Source of the DNA: NZQO01 sp964639255
GTDB lineage: Bacteria; Bacteroidota; Bacteroidia; Flavobacteriales; Flavobacteriaceae
Assembly (NCBI GenBank): GCA_964639255.1
Contig: CAZXDP010000026.1
Location: 1-34,246, forward strand
Length of the DNA: 34,246 nucleotides
Reading direction: 5' to 3'
In this document: positions 30,831-34,246 of the stretch, in pieces
How the letters are laid out: the number at the start of each line of letters is the position of its first letter
How positions within the stretch are numbered: the first letter of the stretch is position 1
Notes under the pieces: model-generated
The model's database searches: none
Told to the model about the DNA's origin: nothing
Seen by the model: only the letters and a program-made list of their open reading frames with translations
Translations under genes and position numbers: made by a program

Positions 30831-32045
30831 TTATTGGCTGCAATTACCGTCTAAGATATCCTGTTGGGAGGGGTTGTAGGCATTACCATCAACTCGGTAG
30901 TTACCCGAAACACCCCCAGAGGCAACCAAACCGGTGAGGGCACATAAATCGGAAAGTGCGTAATTGAAAATAATGTCTAAATTCTCAACCCTTTCCAAAT
31001 TTTCGAGCCCGTTTAAAATTGCTAAATTATCGTTAAAGACAATATATAAGTCTTTCTGTATATGGCGTAAGCTTCTAAGGCCTTGTAAACTTTGTAGGTT
31101 TTGATTTGTATGTATGGTTAATTCGCCATTAACAGTTTGAAGATTTTTGAGACCCTCTATGTTTTCTAAATTGTCATTCCCTCTTATCATGATCCTACCT
31201 CGGGTCGATATGACATTTTGAAGCCCGTCAATGTTAATGAGCGACCGATTCTCTTCCACTAGCAGCGCGATTAAATTGTAGCCCAACCCTGTTAAACCAA
31301 TTAATCCATCTAAATTTTCCAATGCGTCGTTGTACTTAATAACGACTTTTACATTAGGGGCGCTAAGATTTTTAAGTCCATCTATTTCCACCAAACGATT
31401 ATTATGGCGAATTTCTACGCCAAGACTTGAAGTAAGATTCTCTAATCCATCGAGATTTTCAAGCCAATAATTGTTATCTATGAATAGGAATTCTACATTT
31501 TCAATAGAGCTTAGTGGACTTAAATCTGTAATGGGTGGAAAGTTGCCCACATCGCTTATCCTTAAATACCCATCAATTGCGCAATACCCAATGCTACCAA
31601 ATTCATCAATTTGGTCCTGGTTTATAGGCAATACGTCACCGCTATACACGACGTTCTCGCAATCATTGGTTGTAATAAAGGAGCGCCCTTCGCTATAGAC
31701 CGTATCTTCTCCTACAGTGGCAAAGGCCCGTACAAAATATTCGGTATTTTTTGATAATAAGGTAGCCTCAGTAGTAAAGGTTCCAGTACCAACCCCCGCA
31801 CGATAAACGTGGGTCGTTTGAAGGGTAGGATTGGGCAGCAAGCTCCAAACAAAACCTTTATCGCTCACTATGGCACCCTCACTAACGGTAACCGAACCCG
31901 CAAAAGACGCCGTTCGGTTCGTTACATTGGTTATTTCCATAAGGGTTACAGTTATTTCTATAGCGGTCGTGGCGGTTGAGGAATCACCGTCATCTTTAGA
32001 GCAAGCACATGCCACTAGCAATAATAAAATAAATAGGCGCTTCAA
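30831..32045 (-). CDS. Surface lipoprotein with leucine-rich / receptor L-domain-like repeats
   Basis: This is a 404-residue lipoprotein. The signal peptide MKRLFILLLLVACACSKDDGD carries two cysteines; C13 fits the lipobox LVAC. C15 followed by SKDDGD fits the Bacteroidota lipoprotein export signal (C-Q-K-D-D-E type), implying display on the cell surface. A fibronectin-like beta domain (~30-125, with GFVWSLLPNPTL and NTEYFVRAFATVG) is followed by about eight ~24-residue repeats of the type LENLDGLENL...IxxN (~175-370), as in receptor L-domain or leucine-rich repeats. The start codon is TTG. It lies 6 bases after the efp stop and in the same frame, and no in-frame ATG exists before the end of the signal peptide. 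Ligand unknown. The base composition looks more A/T-rich than the flanking lipid A genes. Confidence 0.85.
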   Translation of the reverse strand: MKRLFILLLLVACACSKDDGDSSTATTAIEITVTLMEITNVTNRTASFAGSVTVSEGAIVSDKGFVWSLLPNPTLQTTHVYRAGVGTGTFTTEATLLSKNTEYFVRAFATVGEDTVYSEGRSFITTNDCENVVYSGDVLPINQDQIDEFGSIGYCAIDGYLRISDVGNFPPITDLSPLSSIENVEFLFIDNNYWLENLDGLENLTSSLGVEIRHNNRLVEIDGLKNLSAPNVKVVIKYNDALENLDGLIGLTGLGYNLIALLVEENRSLINIDGLQNVISTRGRIMIRGNDNLENIEGLKNLQTVNGELTIHTNQNLQSLQGLRSLRHIQKDLYIVFNDNLAILNGLENLERVENLDIIFNYALSDLCALTGLVASGGVSGNYRVDGNAYNPSQQDILDGNCSQ

Positions 32046-32051
32046 GGTCTG

Positions 32052-32618
32052 CTATTCTTTAACCCGTTCCTGGTATTGCCCTTTTTCGGTATCTACCCGA
32101 ATCTTGTCCCCTTCATTGATAAAAAGCGGCACGTTTATCTGTGCTCCGGTTTCAACGGTAGCCGGCTTCGTGGCATTCGTAGCGGTATTACCTTTTACAC
32201 CGGGCTCGGTAGCGGTAACTTCCAAAATGACATGTGGCGGCATTTCCACCGAAAGAGGCATATTATCCTCGGCATTGATGATCACGGTTACTACTTCACC
32301 TTCTTTCATCAGTTCCGGCGTATCAAGCGCGTCCTTCATCAATCGAATTTGGGTATAATCTTCGGTATTCATAAAATGAAAGAATTCCCCTTCGTTGTAT
32401 AAAAACTGAAATTTATGGGTCTCGACCCGTACGTCCTCAATCTTGTGCCCGGCCGAAAAGGTATTGTCAACTACTTTACCGGAGGTGACACTTTTCAACT
32501 TCGTACGAACGAAGGCAGGGCCCTTCCCCGGCTTTACGTGCAAAAATTCGATTATTTTATAAATATCGTTGTTAAAACGAATGCAGAGTCCTTTTCTAAT
32601 ATCTGATGTTGTTGCCAT
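32052..32618 (-). CDS. efp: Translation elongation factor P
   Basis: This 188-residue EF-P relieves ribosome stalling at polyproline stretches. Domain I has the loop LHVKPGKGPAFVRTKL, with K32 at the tip, the position modified in many bacteria. Domains II and III follow (GKVVDNTFSAGHKIEDVRVETHKFQFLYNEGEFFHFMNTEDYTQI and VTATEPGVKGNTATNATKPATVETGAQINVPLFINEGDKIRVDTEKGQYQERV, the second being the EF-P signature). It sits between lpxA and the surface lipoprotein gene in one transcription direction. Confidence 0.98.
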   Translation of the reverse strand: MATTSDIRKGLCIRFNNDIYKIIEFLHVKPGKGPAFVRTKLKSVTSGKVVDNTFSAGHKIEDVRVETHKFQFLYNEGEFFHFMNTEDYTQIRLMKDALDTPELMKEGEVVTVIINAEDNMPLSVEMPPHVILEVTATEPGVKGNTATNATKPATVETGAQINVPLFINEGDKIRVDTEKGQYQERVKE

Positions 32619-32672
32619 AGAGTGTAATCTGTTTTTAAAGGGTTGATCCCCTAGCTATTTTTTATGGTTAGG

Positions 32673-33458
32673 TTAGTTACTGCTGAAGTAGCCCTTCATG
32701 ATGCCCCGCTTGGAATTCTTGATAAACTGCAGAATTTCATCGCGCTCTGGAGTGGCTTCCATTTCAGCTTCGATAATTTCTGAAGCCTGGGTATTGTTGT
32801 AGTTCTGTTGGTAGAGAATTCTGTAAATATTTTGAATTTCCCTAATTTTTTCTGAATCGTACCCACGCCTGCGCAGGCCAATGGAATTGATACCGACATA
32901 TGATAGCGGCTCTCTGGCGGCCTTTACAAATGGAGGGACATCCTTTCTTACCAGCGAACCACCCGTAACAAAAGCGTGGTTGCCTATCATACAGAATTGG
33001 TGAACGGCAGTCATCCCCGCCAACACCACGTAATCGCCTACGGTAATATGCCCTGCCAACGTACTGTTGTTCGAGAAAATACAATGGTTGCCTACAATAC
33101 AGTCGTGCGCAATGTGGCAATAAGCCATAATTAGGCAATTATTTCCAATAACGGTTTTGCCACGGTCTACGGTACCCCGATTTACGGTAACATATTCGCG
33201 AATGGTGGTATTATCGCCAATTTCAGCGGTGGTTTCCTCATCCTGAAACTTTAGGTCCTGCGGAATTGCAGAAATTACGGCCCCCGGAAAAATATTGCAA
33301 TTTTTTCCTATTCGGGCACCCTCCATGATCGTTACGTTAGAGCCTATCCACGTACCCTCGCCAATTACAACATTGTTGTGAATGGTGGTAAAAGGCTCTA
33401 TCACTACATTTTTGGCAATTTTTGCGCCCGGGTGGACGTATGCTAGCGGTTGATTCAT
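32673..33458 (-). CDS. lpxA: UDP-N-acetylglucosamine acyltransferase LpxA
   Basis: This 261-residue protein catalyses the first step of lipid A synthesis: transfer of a 3-hydroxyacyl chain from ACP to the 3-OH of UDP-GlcNAc. Residues ~5-190 are hexapeptide repeats of a left-handed beta-helix. The catalytic histidine is H118 in MAYCHIAHDCIVGNH. The C-terminal helical domain (INSIGLRRRGYDSEKIREIQNIYRILY) is typical of LpxA and distinguishes it from LpxD. Its ATG directly follows the stop codon of the lpxC-fabZ fusion with no gap. Confidence 0.97.
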   Translation of the reverse strand: MNQPLAYVHPGAKIAKNVVIEPFTTIHNNVVIGEGTWIGSNVTIMEGARIGKNCNIFPGAVISAIPQDLKFQDEETTAEIGDNTTIREYVTVNRGTVDRGKTVIGNNCLIMAYCHIAHDCIVGNHCIFSNNSTLAGHITVGDYVVLAGMTAVHQFCMIGNHAFVTGGSLVRKDVPPFVKAAREPLSYVGINSIGLRRRGYDSEKIREIQNIYRILYQQNYNNTQASEIIEAEMEATPERDEILQFIKNSKRGIMKGYFSSN

Positions 33459-34246
33459 TTAGTTGTTTTTAGATTTTACGATCTGCGCCATGAGCTCGGC
33501 CTCGGTAACGAGCTTATCGTTGGCATAAGCATTGCCAGACATATGTACAATACCCCTGCGAATGGGCGATATAAGGTCGAGTTTGAAAAACAGGGTATCC
33601 CCAGGGTTTACCTGCTGCTTGAATTTTACGTTATTGATCTTCATAAAGAAGGTAAGGTAGTTCTCAGGATCTGGAACTGTGCTCAAGGCCAAGATGCCAC
33701 CGGTTTGCGCCATAGCTTCCACAATTAGAACGCCTGGCATTACGGGTGCTCCTGGAAAATGGCCCACAAAAAAGGGCTCGTTCATGGTCACATTTTTCAA
33801 GCCTACTACGTGCTCATCGGAAAGTTCCAGAATTTTGTCTACCAGCAAAAATGGAGGTCGGTGCGGCAGCATATCCATAATTTGGTTCACATCTTTCACC
33901 GGTGGTTTGGAGGTGTCAAATTTCGGGATTTTGTTGCGACTTTCTATTTTGATGATCTTGGCCAATTTCTTTGCGAATTGTGTATTTACGTGGTGACCCG
34001 GTTTGTTGGCGATAACCTTTCCGCGAATGCGCGTTCCTATCAATGCCAAGTCTCCAAGCACATCGAGCAGTTTGTGTCGAGCGGCTTCGTTTGGGTAATG
34101 TAGGGTTAGGTTGTCTAAAATCCCATTGGGCTTCACCGAAATTTCGTCTTTCTTAAAAGCGTCCCGAAGCTTCTCCATCGTTTCGGGCGATAGCTCCTTA
34201 TCAACATATACGATGGCATTATTCAAATCGCCACCTTTTATAAGGC
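33459..34246 (-). CDS. lpxC-fabZ: LpxC-FabZ bifunctional fusion, C-terminal part (5' end outside window)
   Basis: The open frame continues past the window end: bases beyond 34226 read IKGGDL, completing the LpxC motif IKGGDLNNAIV, so the apparent start is internal. The visible LpxC part has ARHKLLDVLGDLALIGTRIRG and KPGHHVNTQFAKKL, which include the zinc-binding HKxxDxxGD and the catalytic GHH region. After a linker (~ESRNKIPKFDTSKPPVKD), FabZ begins: IMDMLPHRPPFLLVDKILEL with catalytic His, then GHFPGAPVMPGVLIVEAMAQTGG with catalytic Glu. LpxC deacetylates UDP-3-O-acyl-GlcNAc, and FabZ dehydrates 3-hydroxyacyl-ACP. The fusion is characteristic of Bacteroidota. Confidence 0.97.
   Translation of the reverse strand, partial: LIKGGDLNNAIVYVDKELSPETMEKLRDAFKKDEISVKPNGILDNLTLHYPNEAARHKLLDVLGDLALIGTRIRGKVIANKPGHHVNTQFAKKLAKIIKIESRNKIPKFDTSKPPVKDVNQIMDMLPHRPPFLLVDKILELSDEHVVGLKNVTMNEPFFVGHFPGAPVMPGVLIVEAMAQTGGILALSTVPDPENYLTFFMKINNVKFKQQVNPGDTLFFKLDLISPIRRGIVHMSGNAYANDKLVTEAELMAQIVKSKNN

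Noticed and set aside
33459..34226. Apparent complete 255-residue FabZ-type protein
   Set aside because: The first codon is an internal TTG within the LpxC motif IKGGDLNNAIV. The frame continues to the window edge, so it is a truncated LpxC-FabZ fusion.

Overview
The window looks like a chromosome segment from a marine-type member of the Flavobacteriaceae (Bacteroidota). The evidence is an LpxC-FabZ fusion, HisB and HisIE fusions, promoter -7 elements of the Bacteroidota form TAnnTTTG, A-rich starts without clear Shine-Dalgarno sites, a lipoprotein with a Bacteroidota-type surface-export signal, and a two-domain M16 peptidase. I see no insertion sequences, phage genes, CRISPR arrays, tRNAs or rRNAs. 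Almost all of the sequence is coding, and the genes read as core or housekeeping functions.

Layout from left to right. Positions 1-2950 (minus): the N-terminus of a probable MscS channel cut by the window edge, then a secreted two-domain M16 metallopeptidase. Positions 3077-5753 (plus): a DUF3817-like membrane protein, an MscS-family channel and a membrane-anchored endonuclease/exonuclease/phosphatase protein. Positions 5759-6151 (minus): a hotdog acyl-CoA thioesterase. Positions 6288-10245 (plus): an exported LolA-like protein and a 1031-residue sortilin-like Asp-box propeller protein, closed by a strong terminator. Positions 10297-11658 (minus): an aldehyde dehydrogenase. Positions 11814-12754 (plus): two small uncharacterised proteins. 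Positions 12812-13900 (minus): CorA.

Positions 13958-21200 (minus) hold a complete histidine operon, hisG-D-C-B-H-A-F-IE. It is preceded by an 18-codon leader peptide containing four consecutive histidine codons and a fifth further on, and by an intrinsic terminator: a textbook transcription attenuator. The leader is too short to appear as a normal gene call. Divergent from it (plus, 21338-24653) are an OmpA-family protein, a membrane-anchored helix-hairpin-helix protein and a sodium:solute symporter.

Positions 24705-28353 (minus): fabG, a membrane von Willebrand A protein and a prohibitin-like SPFH protein, probably one operon. Positions 28474-29346 (minus): sucD, with its own promoter and terminator. 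Positions 29463-34246 (minus): a lipid A / translation operon reading lpxC-fabZ (cut by the window edge), lpxA, efp, a leucine-rich-repeat-like lipoprotein, a second LpxD-type acyltransferase and an NTF2-like protein.

The best hidden signal is the his leader/attenuator (about 21063-21200), where competing hairpins can be folded by hand. The next most notable is the cell-surface lipoprotein gene inserted between efp and the lpxD paralogue. It starts with TTG, six bases after and in frame with the efp stop codon. I did not find a clearly novel multi-gene system such as a defence island or biosynthetic cluster.
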